The translations under genes were made by a program, and so were the position numbers. This document shows, one piece after another, positions 22,142 through 33,997 of a stretch of 64,000 bases of DNA. This stretch comes from Cryptomeria japonica (lineage: Eukaryota; Streptophyta; Pinopsida; Cupressales; Cupressaceae): the NCBI RefSeq assembly GCF_030272615.1, contig NC_081406.1:170190861-170254860 (forward strand), given 5' to 3'. Under the pieces are notes generated by a model. It was not told the origin of the DNA. It did not search any database and saw nothing but the letters and a program-made list of their open reading frames with translations. Positions within the stretch are counted from its first letter, which is position 1. Each line of letters starts with the position of its first letter.

Positions 22142-24003
22142 GTTTTTTATTAAGGGAAAACAAGTTTTGAAGGGACCTGAAACCTTGTACAAAACAGGTT
22201 TTGGAAGGACCTGCAACCCGAACCGAAAGATAAGCCTGAAAGTCCACCCTTAGAAACAAAACACAAAAGACACTTGACACAACCATACAAAAGATGGGGT
22301 ACAACACAAGAAGGACCCCCAACAAAAACCAATGGGCTGCAAAAACCAGCAACCCCAACCCAACCAGGATGAATCAAGAATTTGACCTACCCTTGTGGGT
22401 TCGAAGGGTCATATCAAAAGAGGACTGGGACGATTTAGATTTCTTACTTTTAACAGTAATCCATCCCTCCTCAACCCTAGCAACAACCTTTTTCTAAGAA
22501 GATGGGTCCAAAATAGAGGACCTCCCATCACCAGGAGGAACAAAGGCAGCATACGGAGAGGCAGGGACAACAAAAATCTGAGAATCAGACAAAGATCTAG
22601 CAGCAATCTGGGAAGCGGGAAGGTCATGCACCAAAGAAGAAGATCCAACATCCTTCAAACGATTAGTCGGGATGCCACCACAAGCATCCACACACTCTTG
22701 AGGCGGATCAACACCTGAATCAGAGGTAGCAGCCAAAGGCACAATACCATCAGCCCAAGGAACCTGCACAACCACCTGGGATAAGCTTTTCTTTTGAACA
22801 AAATAGTGTTAAGCGGAGGCACCCTTCCACCAAGAAAAAAATCTTTTTTTCTTTTTATCCGTTTCACACCATGCAACAACATGCCCAGTCTGGAAGCACT
22901 TTCGACATCTAAAGGGGATACCCTCAAAGTCGAGCGGTTGGACCCAAAATCCCAAGGAAGATTCAATCTCAATCTCAGTTGGGAGCCCTTTAGAAACATC
23001 AGTGATAACCAAAATCCGAGCATAAGTAGAATGATAAATATAGTAAGAATCCTTATCAATCATTAGGAATTCACCTAAAGCCTCCCCCACTTCCTCTAGT
23101 AGAGAGTCCGTCCATAGATGAAGGGGAAGGTTAGGGAGCCTAACCCATATAGGAATCTTATTAACTGAATCAGTAGATGGGTTAAAATAAGAGAACCAGG
23201 GTTTAACAATCAAAACAAATGTCCTCCCAACTGAAAGGATTATTACATAAAATTTTTGATCTATCCTCTGCATGTTCAAATTTAGCAATAAAAAACCCTT
23301 GACTAAAGGAAAAGTGTTAACTGAACCCTTTAAGATCGGTTCCCAGTTTTGGGAAATCCAAGTGTGCAGTTGAGGAAGGCTTGGCCAAAAGCCCTGAAAC
23401 CTGCATATCAGACCATGAGACTGAAACACAGGGGAGTTGTGGATGATCTCCTTTTCAGTATCAATAGACACCCTAAAAGCCAAGGGTTTGCACACGGTAA
23501 CAACCACAGGCCCCAAGCCACGGGCAACCTGATCTGCAACAGAGGGTGCCAGATGCACCAGATCACCATCCTCCGTATTAGCGACAGTTGCATGATCAAT
23601 CTTGGACATGCAAGGTTCAGCCACAGGAGCAACCTTCATCTTCACACCAGCAAGGGTACCCCCAGGAGGCGGAGCAAACACAATACCCACCCTTGAAGAG
23701 GGTAAGAACCGCATGAAAGACTGTAGTCGAGCACCCAAAGCAAGAGGAAAAGAACCCTTTGGACCCCCCCCCCCGCCGTGGCACAGACAAAAACCCCCAC
23801 AGAGCTCCCATTCACAACACATCGAGGGGAAGCATCACCGACACCATGGGAGCAAATGGGAGTCACAGGCAGGACAACAACCTCACCAGGAGATCAAACA
23901 TGAGGCTGGACGACAACAGTAGCCAGCCTTAGGGAAACGACAAACGACATAGCAACGACATATGACATGAGTTATTATTACTAACAAACAAACATCTACT
24001 GTT
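22142..24003 (-). mobile_element. Complete ORF1-only LINE-like retroposon (copy GO-1)
   Basis: A 1862-bp minus-strand element with a short 5' leader, one long gag-like ORF1 (23968-22374), a ~230-bp 3' UTR, and an A-tail (GTTTTTTATT on plus at 22142-22151). A perfect 14-bp target-site duplication brackets it, so both ends are present. There is no endonuclease, reverse transcriptase or RNase H. Because the ends are intact, this is not a truncated autonomous LINE; it must have been mobilised by another element's machinery. It lies in the 3' UTR of LINE-3. Confidence 0.85.
22374..23968 (-). pseudogene. ORF1 (gag-like, DUF4283 and zinc knuckle) of GO-1
   Basis: The likely start is the ATG at 23968. 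The longest open piece (23822-22809, 337 codons) has a Gly/Pro-rich N-terminus, a DUF4283-like region (LICRFQGFWPSLPQLHTWI; FVLIVKPWFSYFNP; IPIWVRLPNLPLHLW) and a zinc knuckle CRKCFQTGHVVAWC, a perfect CX2CX4HX4C. A Ser/Pro-rich linker (22775-22494) and a C-terminal box EEGWITVKS...FDMTLR follow after small frame breaks and end at 22374. In plant LINEs this protein binds RNA. Here it is the only product encoded. Frame breaks near 23900, 22810 and 22495 suggest it is no longer functional. Confidence 0.8.
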
Positions 24004-24017
24004 AGATAATTAAGCTT
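24004..24017. repeat. Target-site duplication, right copy (GO-1)
   Basis: AGATAATTAAGCTT, identical to 22128-22141. Confidence 0.9.
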
Positions 24018-24089
24018 ATTGACCTGGTTAAAAAATAGAATTTTGACAAAAATGGAAGTCACCCAACAGAGGAGAGAGAGCCTAGAAGG

Positions 24090-24835
24090 AGAGGAGGATC
24101 AACCCACTCAATAATGATAGGAACATGCCCATCCTACTTGATTTTCTTTGGTTTATGGAAGTAATCAATCACTTCCTCAGGTTCTTGTCTACCATGAGCC
24201 ATAAATTGCTTTAACTCTTCCTCCCATACCAACAAATGATCTTTTGAGGCAAATTTTGAATATCCATGAAAGTCTAGGATTGTTTTTATCCAATCTGCAT
24301 TCAATATCTTTGTCTGCCTAAATAATTCCTAGAGAAAGTTGACATTGCATTCTACAGTGAAGCTTCTAGCTTTAAAACTTTTCTCATTTTTGAAATATAG
24401 AATAGGAAACCTTGGAGGTTGTGTCCCATTCCTAATGGTCACATTGAAGTCAATCAATAGAGAGATGGTCAAGTTTATGTATATAGTCTTGAGGACATGA
24501 TACAAACCGTCTAACAAATCGACCTTGAGCACTTTCCTACAAAGAATCTTTGTTTTCTCCTTTGACAGACCAAAGTGAAGAAGGGTGCCGAGGAGGATTG
24601 CTGGAATCTCTGTATTAATCTATATTTGTAGTTCATTCTCAGGAAAATGTCACCCAAAATCTGCTCCACTGCCTTGGAGATGACAAAATGATACTCCACC
24701 AATACCTCTTACATCCTCTTCTCTTTAATATCCCCTAAGAACACCATTTTCCTTTTTGTTGACAAAAGCCAAATTGGGGTATCCATCAGCTTGACTTTGA
24801 ATCTTCACTTGTAATCACCAAGAAACCAACTGGAA
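24090..24835 (-). pseudogene. Unidentified coding relic inside the LINE-3 tail
   Basis: Read on the minus strand, several overlapping frames join into a coherent protein-like sequence across small shifts: KLMDTPIWLLSTKRKMVFLGD (24795-24733), then VISKAVEQILGDIFLRMNY (~24690-24630), GLSKEKTKILCRKVLKVDLL (~24575-24515), NGTQPPRFPILYFKNEKSFK (~24440-24380) and DHLLVWEEELKQFMAHGRQE (~24235-24175). It is preceded at 24836-24848 by a pyrimidine run and CAG, which resembles an intron 3' splice site. I do not recognise the family and it does not match LINE proteins. It may be a captured piece of a host gene or a separate insertion. The whole 24018-25590 block is unexplained, and 24850-25590 holds no recognisable coding sequence. 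Confidence 0.45.
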
Positions 24836-25599
24836 AAAAAAAGCTAACCCAAGGGAGCAGTATCTAGAATGGATGGAAAAAGGACGAAGAAGGTAATAAC
24901 TCTTTGATAGCTTGGAGGAGATGAAAGACACTATAAACAAGGAAGAATTCAGAATGATCGTTTCCCATCTTGTCTAATAAATGCATTTGCAAGTTGAAAG
25001 ATTTCCACCAACTTTTTAGGCATTGCCTCTAATAACGACTCTCAAACAATGAGGATAACTAAAAATAAGAAGACTACTAAAAGCAAACACCTCCACTAAA
25101 AAAGGAAGTGAAAAATTAAGGATCAACTTCTAACAAAAAAATAAAAGACATCATGATTTGACAACAACCTCTATATTTGGAAATCATTCCATCGAATAAT
25201 AAATACTTTCAACTACTATGGATGAGATTCTAACAAATTTAATAGCCAAAGCCTTTCCATGCCCTGCTTTCACCAGCTACTGGAGGCGGGAAAATTATTA
25301 AAATATCTTCTCTCTTCATCATAATTTAAAATTGTTGTCATGTCGCCCTAGAGAATGATCATTTTATTTCTACCTTGAGTAAATGCTATGAAGTCATTTC
25401 AATATGTCCATTGGCTGTAGAATTAGAATCTATTTAGATTTTGAATTTCAAAATGAAGTTCCATCCTGCTAAAACATCCGTTGGGATCACAGACTCCACA
25501 AAAAGTCAATTATTGTTAAACCTTCCTAATGAAGAAAAATTCAAATAATGAGTAGAGGAGGAAGGGTTATTTGTTTAGAGAACAAAACAACTCTTGAGG

Positions 25600-26385
25600 A
25601 CTTTATAATTTGATAAATTTCTCAAAATTTCCATCAGCTCCTCCGTTTGTTAGAGAATTTGCCATCCCATTGGCTTCTCTACAAATATGATTAATAGTGA
25701 AAGCTTCAAAATCTTTAAGTAAATCAGTTTCTCTACTTAGGAAAGACTTGAGTCTCCAATTTGGAGTGTTACTAGACCTAAGGGCATTAATAATAATTGT
25801 TGAATCTCCTTCAATTTGAATCTTTTTAAGACAATGTTCCTTGCAAATTAATAGGCCTTATATAGCAACTGGAATTTTTGCCACATTATTGGTATCTTTT
25901 GTTAACGTTTTAGCTAGCTTGGCTTGAATCTGACCATATGAAGAGTGAATGATACAACTTGCCCCTGAAACCCTCAGGTTTCCTCTAGAGGCCCCATCAA
26001 AATTCAGTTTATACCAACCAACTTTCGGTGGAGACCATTCCACCTTCTTTCTTTGATTTGTAGTCTCCTCACCCCCCTTTCTAACAAAGGAAGGAATCTT
26101 TAATCCATACCAATTTTCTCTCATCTTATTGTCTCGACAATAAAATTGAGTTTCTTTTCATGATTGAACTGAGAGTCCACTGTTTACTACTTCCACAATA
26201 ACTACTTCCAATTTGTTAGTTGTGTTTTCCCATGGTAATTTTTCCCCTCTAAGATTCTTCTATTCCTTTCCTTCCAAATTTCCCAAATAGTTATTGAAGG
26301 GGAATACATCCATAATGAACAGAATAAACTTGAAGATAAAGATTAGGCCAGCTTTTGAAAAAACTCAATATGTCCTTAGGCAAGG
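25600..26385 (-). pseudogene. LINE-3 C-terminal segment with RNase H domain
   Basis: From 26385 leftward: LSFFKSW, then the LINE signature IWEIWKERNRRIL (26290-26252), then an RNase H domain: WYKLNFDGASRGN (26020-25980, first catalytic Asp), IQIEGDSTIIINAL (~25825-25785, catalytic Asp) and HICREANGMANSLTN (~25700-25655). The Glu that normally sits in NNVAEF is Lys here (NNVAKI), and the final Asp of VAD is Asn. The domain is therefore dead. It continues the zf-RVT segment that ends at 36565, across the 10.2-kb insertion. Confidence 0.75.
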
Positions 26386-26407
26386 CTATATATATATATT
26401 ATCTTTA

Positions 26408-26755
26408 TTACTTTTTATTTCTTTATTAGCTTTCTTTTGTCTTTTTGTCTTTCTTGGTTTTTAGTCTCTTTTAATTTTCTTTTGCATTTATTTTTTTTAA
26501 TTTTTCAACTTAGTTATTATAAAAAAATTTCCTTCTTTTTCTTTAAGTCTTTGTCTTGTTTCTTCCTCTTTCCTTGTGCATCCCCCCAAAACCTCCACCT
26601 TCAAATACCCCTTAAGTGAGCCTTTGTCTGCAATTTATTTTTACATCTCTTGGCACTCTCTTTCATCTTGATGATGGATCTGAAAGTGTGAATTGAAACG
26701 TTGATGCAAAAAAGATACACACAGTCAAATCCAGAAACAACTTACTGATTAAGAT
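26408..26755 (+). repeat. Inverted arm A with hammerhead-like core
   Basis: About 350 bp, roughly 85% identical by eye to the reverse complement of 35612-35960. Shared blocks include AGCTTTCTTTTGTC, CTTTGTCTTG/CTTTGTCTCC, CTTCAAATACC and CATCTTGATGATGGATC, then GAAACGTTGATGCAAAAAAG. The TTGATGA (26668-26674) and GAAAC (26695-26699) boxes resemble the hammerhead core, but the stem II arms between them are decayed here. Confidence 0.8.
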
Positions 26756-27328
26756 TTTTATTATTATATTATCAATTACAAAAGATTAAGATTTTATTAT
26801 TGTATTCTCAATGGTTTAATTTTGTGGTACATTTTTTACTTAGCAAGATTTTTTTTTTTTTTATTATTATATTATCAGTTACAAAAGATTAAGATTTTAT
26901 TAGTATTTTCAATGGTGGAATTTTGTGATACATTTTTCACTTCACAAAATTCTTCTAGGTAAAATTATTACATACAAATAATTTATTTCATATTTTTCTT
27001 CAAATTTATCATGCATTACATTTTTTTAATGGGGACTTAACTGCCTTCTTTATTAGTATAACATACATAGTAATATAATTAATGAAAGATATTGTCATGA
27101 TATAAATTTTAATATTGATCTACAAAAAATAAAAATTAAAAATTCTCTAATAATAAATGTTAATAATATTTAAATTATTGCTACTTACAAATAATTTAAA
27201 AAAAATAAAATTGATTGATTGAAAATATTAATAATATTAATTAATTAAAACTCTTCATGGTTGTTCTTGTCTCCAAAGTTCAAATCTTGGTACAATTTAT
27301 ATTTTCAAATGAATTTGCTTACATTGTA

Positions 27329-27338
27329 TGTAGATTTT
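27329..27338. repeat. Target-site duplication, left copy (LINE-2)
   Basis: TGTAGATTTT, repeated at 34159-34168. It adjoins the T-run at the LINE-2 poly(A) end. Confidence 0.65.
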
Positions 27339-27778
27339 TTTTTTTGAAAAAAGGTGAAAGTGCCACTTAATATATTTCTTTACACAAGCTGATTCAAAGA
27401 GCTCGCGGAGAAAAGAACCAGAAAAAAAAACTCTGATCCTTGCTCGATATTACATAGAGAGGTTGTGAAACTTAAATCCCTAATATGCCACAAAAGTACA
27501 ATAAATCTTGTAATGCTCAGAATACCAAATGCCACAAATCATCCCCAAGTATCGAATGCTTCCTGGAGTATGTTGACCAAGATGAAGCCTGAATCAAAAC
27601 ATCATGAAAACTGTACACATTTACATAGCAATCCACAGTCTGCCTCGCTTCATAGATGCCCAAATCAACATCCATTCACATCATTCAGATACTGCACAAC
27701 CACAGAGCCCTGCAATTATAATACCTCACATACCAACTTTTTATAATTATGAAAATAACTGCATAACCATGTGCAATA

Positions 27779-28312
27779 TTATCCTGTATCCATGTCCTCC
27801 AAAATTATTTTTCTATGGATTGGAAAAGAATCGAGATCACAATTTAGACCCGTCATATTAAGTTCCACCTTGGAACTTTCCATATTTGCCAAATGATCTG
27901 CAACTTGGTTTCCTTCTCTATACACATGTGAAATAGTAAAATTTACAAATGTATCAATGAGTGCCCATGCTTGTTCAAGCAAATATCTTATCTGCCAATT
28001 TTCAATATTTCTCTTTATGCAAGTGTTGATAATAATAGCTGAGTCACCTTCGAAGTGAATATAAGAGATGTTCAATTTTTTAACTAGTATAATGCCTTCA
28101 AGCAAAGCATATGCCTCTGCGTAGTTTTTAGTACTCGGTGGAATGGAAACAAACTTTAAAGGAAAAACACACCCTGTGTGGTCCCTAATGCATACTCCTA
28201 CTCCTGCATCACCCAAATTCCCTTTAGAGGAGACATCAAAATTCAATTTAAAATGTGTTGAATTCGGAGGACACCATTTCACTTTATTTCTATCAATTTT
28301 ACTAATCCTCAC
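27779..28312 (-). pseudogene. LINE-2 RNase H domain (RVT_3 type)
   Basis: A 177-codon open segment. Catalytic positions are kept: Asp in LNFDVSSKGN, Glu in NYAEAYALLEG, Asp in HFEGDSAIII and Asp in VYREGNQVADHLAN, the last with its preceding His in ISHVYREGN. This is the plant-type RNase H found after the zf-RVT region of many plant LINEs, thought to remove template RNA during reverse transcription. The domain looks intact although the upstream ORF2 frame is broken. It closes with a stop at 27779. Confidence 0.85.
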
Positions 28313-28479
28313 TCTCAGAAAGCAAGGCGATACAGGAATAGAGATGCCCTTCCAACAATTAATAACTTGACCATTCCAAGAAGTAAATCCCCTAGTTGGA
28401 TTGAACTAATTTGAAATATGAGCATTAACCAGTTCTGATACTGATTTTTCAATGTAATTGAAAACATCAAAAAGAGGAG

Positions 28480-29005
28480 ATGTCTTCTTTCTAAAAATAC
28501 GCTTATTTCTTTCCCACCAAAGTGACCATACTACTGTGCATGGGATCACTTTCCAAATGCATGCAAAAAGAGAGGATGAGTATAAGATTGGTCAGGACTG
28601 GAACAAATATCATACATTATTTGGAAGAGGGATGCTAAAGGAAAGTTTAGCAAGCACAAACATCCAACAATAATGAGCAAAATCACATTGGAGGAGGAGA
28701 TGATCTAACATTTCATTATGCTCACCACAAAGTACACAGGCAAATGGAGGTGCAATATTCAATTTATCAAGTCTCTCACTGGTAAGTATTCTCTTGTGTA
28801 GAGCAAGCTAAGAAAACATCCTTGCCTTGGGAAGAATACTGTTGTTCCAACATAATTTATAATCTCTTTGTGAATAAGATTGAACTGACATATGATGAAT
28901 TGCCTTATACCCTTCCTTGATAGAGTACTTTCTTTTCTTCACAAGGCACCATATCAATTTGTCCGAACCATTAGAGATTAAAATAATGCGGTTCTTGAGA
29001 ATCAA
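28480..29005 (-). pseudogene. LINE-2 zf-RVT region
   Basis: KYSIKEGYKAIHHM (~28935-28895) leads to CVLCGEHNEMLDHLLLQC (28738-28685), matching the CX2C...HX4C arrangement of the zf-RVT domain that follows the reverse transcriptase in plant LINEs. It is followed by WSLWWERNKRIF (~28535-28500). A stop separates the two halves near 28808. Spacing and motif order match the tail of LINE-3. Confidence 0.75.
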
Positions 29006-29385
29006 AGAAAATTTTACCTTTTGAGCCGGGGAGATTGGGAGTGAAGTTGGATTCTTCCAAATGACACGATTTGAAGGCTTCTCAAGATCATCTATGTAAT
29101 CATAAAGGTAAGATCCCCATTGAGTAATAAATACGGGGATTGCATCTACTAGAGATTCCTCAAGATTAAGAGGGGGGAGACCACTCCATGAATCATGCTA
29201 GAAGTTGACATCTTTGCCATTATGTACTTGCCAAGATAAATATCTAGTAATCACATTCCTAGAAGCCATCATGAAGTTCCAAACTGCAGAGCCTGATGGA
29301 GGATCAAGGATAGTAAAAATACGTGATGGGGTAGGAGTATCTAAATACTTTTCTTGCATAATTTGACATCACAAAGCATGTGGTT

Positions 29386-30894
29386 TTACATATTTATATT
29401 CCAAACCAATTTTCCCCCAAAGGCCTTGTTCCTTTTTGAAAGATCATGTAGACCAACCCCGCTCGTAGATTTACCTGTAGTCATTTTGTTGAGAGACACA
29501 AGCAAGATCTTTTTATCTTCTGAAAAATTACCTTTCCAAATAAAATTCCGAATAATTTTCTCAATATGGGAAACAATAGATTTTGGGGCTTGAAGGATTG
29601 AAATGTAGTAGTTTGGGATTGTAGCCAGAACAATTTTGACAAGAAGGGTTTTGCCTGACAGAGATAACCATCTAGCTTTCCACACAAAAATTCTTTTAAT
29701 CTGTCAATCACATAATTTCAAAAAGAGGGTTTCCCTGCTCCCATGAAGAAAGGGATGCCCAAGTACAAAGATGGAAGAGAATCCACTGGAAAGCCCAATG
29801 TCTGGATAATGCTGTTAGACACCAATTCAGAAGTATTAAATATGAATAATTTAGATTTCTGGGCATTGATTTTCTGCCCAGATCCGGAAGTATATATGTC
29901 CAACATTTTCTTAATATGACTTGTTTCTTTAATGTTGGAACAACCAAATAAAAGTGTATCATCTGCAAATAAAGTGTGGGTGATGGAAATTGAAGTATTA
30001 GGGATGCATATCCCCTTCCAAAGATCCAGAGTCAGCTATTTATTGACCAATCTGCTAAAAGCTTCTGCCATGATAATGAAGAGAAAAAGGTGATAGTGGG
30101 TCACCTTGTTGAACTCCTTGAGTGGCTCAAAAAAACCCAAAAGGGTTACCATTAATAATAACTGAGAAATGTGCACCAGATAGACAATTTTTGATCCATT
30201 TGCACCACTTATACGGAAAGCCAAACTTTTTAAGCACTTTCAAAAGAAAAGACCAACATACTTTATCATATGCTTTCAACATGTCTAATTTAGCTATGAA
30301 AGCATGGGACTGTGAAGAGTTAATTGAGTGCAAAGCTTCATGGGCCACAAGTGCACCTTCCAGTGTTTCCCTACTAAGAACAAAACCTCCTTGTTGAGGA
30401 GATATTACTTTAGGTATCAAGTATTTTAACCGGAGATAAATAGCTTTTGTGAAGATCTTGTAAACTGTATTACACAAGGAGATAGGCCTAAAGTTTGCAA
30501 AAGATTGAGGGTTGTTGGATTTGGAGATAAGAGCAAGATGTGTTAAATTGAAGTTCTTGAGTATAAAAGATTTTTGTCTTGACTCCTCCAAAGCCATTAA
30601 AAGATCAAAACTTAAAACGTCCCAACACTTTTGAAAGAATAGCATGGTGAAACCGTCAGGACCTGGAGACTTGTCAGGAGCCATCGAAACTACCACCTCT
30701 TGAAGTTCATCAAGAGAGAAAGGTTGCATGAGATAATCATTATCACACTGTGAAATCAGACAAGGGATGGAATCTAGCAATAACTCAACATTGGACTCCT
30801 CAGGAACAAAAGGAGGAGAAGGAACAAGAAGATTTTTAAAGAAGAGTTCACCCTCTTCCCTAATTTCTTGTTCATTAGTTAATTTTATCCCCAA
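29386..30894 (-). pseudogene. LINE-2 reverse transcriptase
   Basis: 30894-30127 is open for 255 codons: DKSPGPDGFTMLFFQKCW (fingers), LISKSNNPQSFANFRPISLCN, and IAKLDMLKAYDKVCW (motif A, catalytic Asp). After a frameshift near 30125 come the QQGDPLSPFLF equivalent and, at about 29975-29945, LFADDTLLFG with both catalytic Asp codons. The frames at 29968-29708 and 29685-29386 carry the thumb region (PSLYLGIPF; WKARWLSLSGKTLL; FIWKG). Few lesions separate the parts. Confidence 0.85.
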
Positions 30895-31227
30895 AGAAGA
30901 GGCATTTATAGAAAAGATAGTAGATGCATCTTGCTTAATCTTTGCAGATGCTTGAAAGAACTTAGAATTTTTATCCCCATCTTCTAGCCATAGCTCCGTT
31001 GATTTTTGTCTCCAATACTCCTCCTCTCTAGAGCATAATTCTTTCTAGTATCTTTTTAAATGCTTATGCCTTGAGAAGGTTTCAGGATTAATCCCATTAG
31101 AAAAGATAAGTTCATTGATGTCCTTTAATTCCTTCTCTACATTTGATTTCTCTGCAAAGATGTTTTTGAATACTTCCCTATTCTAGACTTTGATATTTGC
31201 TTTTACAAACTGCATTTTCATATAAAG

Positions 31228-31845
31228 TTAAAACATTTTGTTCCCCCTACAGAAGGGGGTACTTACCCACCATTGACGAAGCAGAGCATGAAAGTGTGGG
31301 TGCCGAAACCACATTCTTTCAAATTTAAAAGAAGGTCTATGATGAGAAGCTTCATGTTTATCCAAGCATAATGAGATAGGAAAATGGTCAAATCCAGAGA
31401 ATGATAGAATATTAGAGCTGAAAGTATATTTTTGAAGGATCCATTCATATGAAGTGAAAAACCTGTCCAATCCACTTGCTATATGAAGGGAAGTTCTCTG
31501 GTTTGTCCATATAAATTGACCATTAGAAGGTGAAATGTCATAAAGGGCGTTATCATACACAAAAGATCTAAAGTCATCAATCACCTTAGAAGCAATAGGG
31601 TTCCCTCCCTGTTTCTCATCCTGAGACAAAATGACATTAAAATCACCTCCTAAGATGATTTTATGAGCTCCCTGCTGATGGATTTGATAAGATAAGGTAT
31701 TCCAAAGAGCATGTTTCTCATGAGGAGTTGTTGGACCATAAATATTAAAGAGAAGAAAGGATAAATAAAAAATTTCAATAAGAATAAGATGCCAATTTGT
31801 CCCTTGGTTCAAGGTTTTTGCTTTGATTGTCATGGGATTCCACAA
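31228..31845 (-). pseudogene. LINE-2 apurinic-type endonuclease
   Basis: Open for 205 codons. It contains FNIYGPTTPHEKHALWNTL, the GGDFNVIL box with catalytic Asp, GQFIWTNQRT, GLDRFFTSYEWI and FDHFPISLCL (the SDH box, here FDH). These are the conserved blocks of the APE-type endonuclease that nicks target DNA in plant L1-type LINEs. The first ~60 residues lie at 31846-32075 in other frames. Confidence 0.85.
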
Positions 31846-32259
31846 TGTAAGAATACCACCGGAAGCCCCTACTGAAGGAACATGTATGAAATCCCATAAA
31901 GTCTATTTTTTAAAAATATTTTGAGAGGCTTCATCAGAAAGCTTTGTTTCTTGCAATAAAATGATGTCTACTTGGGAGGAATCCAACTGCTGCTTCATCC
32001 ATCCCCTCTTGTCAGAGGCATTCAAACCTATGACATTCAAAGATATGATCCTCATTGCACCCGGTCTTGAGTGGGGTGAAAAATTGTCTACAATTGTAGA
32101 CTAGATACTAGCTGCAATCTCTTCTTGGATTTTAAGAATCCTGGGCTTCCAACCTCTTTTTTTAGGTGTTTTAGTTAACAAAGGAGATGAAGAGACTGAT
32201 TGAACAAGCGAGAGATGTTGAGAAAAATCAAAATCAAGCTGTGTGGGAGGTTGAAAAGG

Positions 32260-33997
32260 CTAATATGAACTATCTTCAGCCACAAGGTGATCAACATGAC
32301 TAAACTCCAAAATGGGTGGTGAAGTATTAAGAGCGAGAGGCATAACATCAACAAAAGGGACATCCTGAATTTTTGAGAATTCCTCGAGAGAAATTTCATC
32401 AATCAAGTTCGATGTAACAAAGGCATTTGATGAGGGTCCAACAGTGGGAAGATTGCGATCAACTACATGGAAAGGTTGGCAATTAAATATCAAGCTATGA
32501 ATCAAATTATCATTTGGATTCTGTGAAATAGAGATTTCCTGGTCTTGAGAATTTGAGGGTCCCACGGAAGTTAAACTCAGAAAAAAAGAAGTAAACTACC
32601 TAAAGAGAGAGGAAGCAAATATGTTCTTGTACAACAAATCAACCAGGATTGGAGAGCAGTGGATCTTAAAAGATATTTTCTTGTAGCTACCCACAAATTT
32701 TGCAGTGAACATGAACCAGAGATAACAACCTGATATTGAGGAGAATTCTTCAAATTGGAGGGCCTTGTTCTTTTTTATTTTGGAAGTAAAACGTCTATCA
32801 TACAACCCGAAAAGAATTGAGAAGAAATCATAGAAAGAGGAGGATCTGCCTATAACTGAATACCTTGGAAAGGTCTTGCAATATTATCAACATTATTTAG
32901 AGGTATGGGACTCTCTAATAAGTCAGCTACACTTGATGTCCCACTTGGTTTAGAAGAAGGAGATGCAACAGACTGATAAAAGGAGCATTTATGGAAATCA
33001 GTCACAAAATCCTTACAAACCCTAACTGCATCAATACCCCCGATCCTTGACATTGCAAATTAAAATGGTCCAATTTATCTATACGGTCATCAACATCTCT
33101 GGTACCCTGTATGCAAATGACTTGATTCCATTTCCCTATGGAGGAAGTCATTAAAATAGACTTGGGAAGTGGCTTTGTGAGGTTTAGCAATAGGCATACC
33201 CTGACGGTTAAATGGGCAAGTTCATATGGGATAAGGTCACGCTTGATAAAAATACCCATTTGATTAGCCAAAATTTCCACAATATCTGGATCACAATACT
33301 CAAGTGGGAGCCTCGAGAGAGTAATCCAAAAAGGCATGAAAAGGGGGGGAACTAAATCTAGACTAAAATTTGGAACCCATGCTAAAGTGATAATACCAAC
33401 CCCCTTACAAAACCACCCCTTATATCTATGCACATGATTTCTATGTTCTTTGGAATAAAAAATGGCAATAAAAAATAGAGATTGCTTATCCATAAAAAAA
33501 ACCTCCTTCAAGCCCAGCCAATTCTGTTTAGCCCAAAATGAAAGTTGCATAAAGGAAATAGTAGAATGTAGTTTACCAATGAGGGCTGTCGCACGTAACA
33601 GGTCTATTTGAGGCTAAATAAGATGGTCCGAAAAAATGATCTTATACACACCCTTCGATTTGCTTGATTCTCTTGTATTAGCAACATTCTTGACCTTCGG
33701 AGCGACTGGAACTTGACTACCATCTTTAGCTGTATCATTTGAGAGTTGCCCACTACCTTCTGCATCCGAATATTGTGCTAGTGAATCAGGAAGAGATGTG
33801 CAAGGGGTTTTCTTTCTCCAGTTTTGTGTAACCTCTTTTGGTTTGAAGGGTGCTCCTTGGCGCAAGTTGTTTATTGGAAGATTGTTTGGGGTTGAAAGAA
33901 ATTTGGGGTTTATCAACTGGGTATTGTTTGGCCAGGTCACATATGCTGGAAGATTAACAGGGTTATCCTGCGACTCAGATAGAGAATGATGTGACAA
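32260..33997 (-). pseudogene. LINE-2 ORF1 (DUF4283-type)
   Basis: 33997-33614 is a polar, Ser/Asn/Pro-rich N-terminus. 33550-33002 carries the DUF4283-like core: SLFFIAIFYSKEHRNHVHRY, GWFCKGVGIITLAWVPNF, PFWITLSRLPLEYCDPDIVE and KPLPKSILM. The C-terminal part (to about 32260) is Ser/Pro-rich. A clear CCHC zinc knuckle was not found after residue ~165; the expected site is damaged by frame breaks near 33010-33060. The true start codon is uncertain. Confidence 0.7.

Noticed and set aside
22809-23822. 337-codon frame with a zinc knuckle as a possible host gene
   Set aside because: It is the ORF1 of a retroposon with A-tail and target-site duplication, and related relics lie at 7-9 kb.
27270-27300. 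GTTCAAATC box resembling a tRNA B-box (SINE or tRNA)
   Set aside because: No A-box or cloverleaf can be formed upstream at the right distance.
27779-28312. RNase H domain as a stand-alone host gene
   Set aside because: It lies in order after a LINE RT and zf-RVT region and before a poly(A) end, so it is part of LINE-2.
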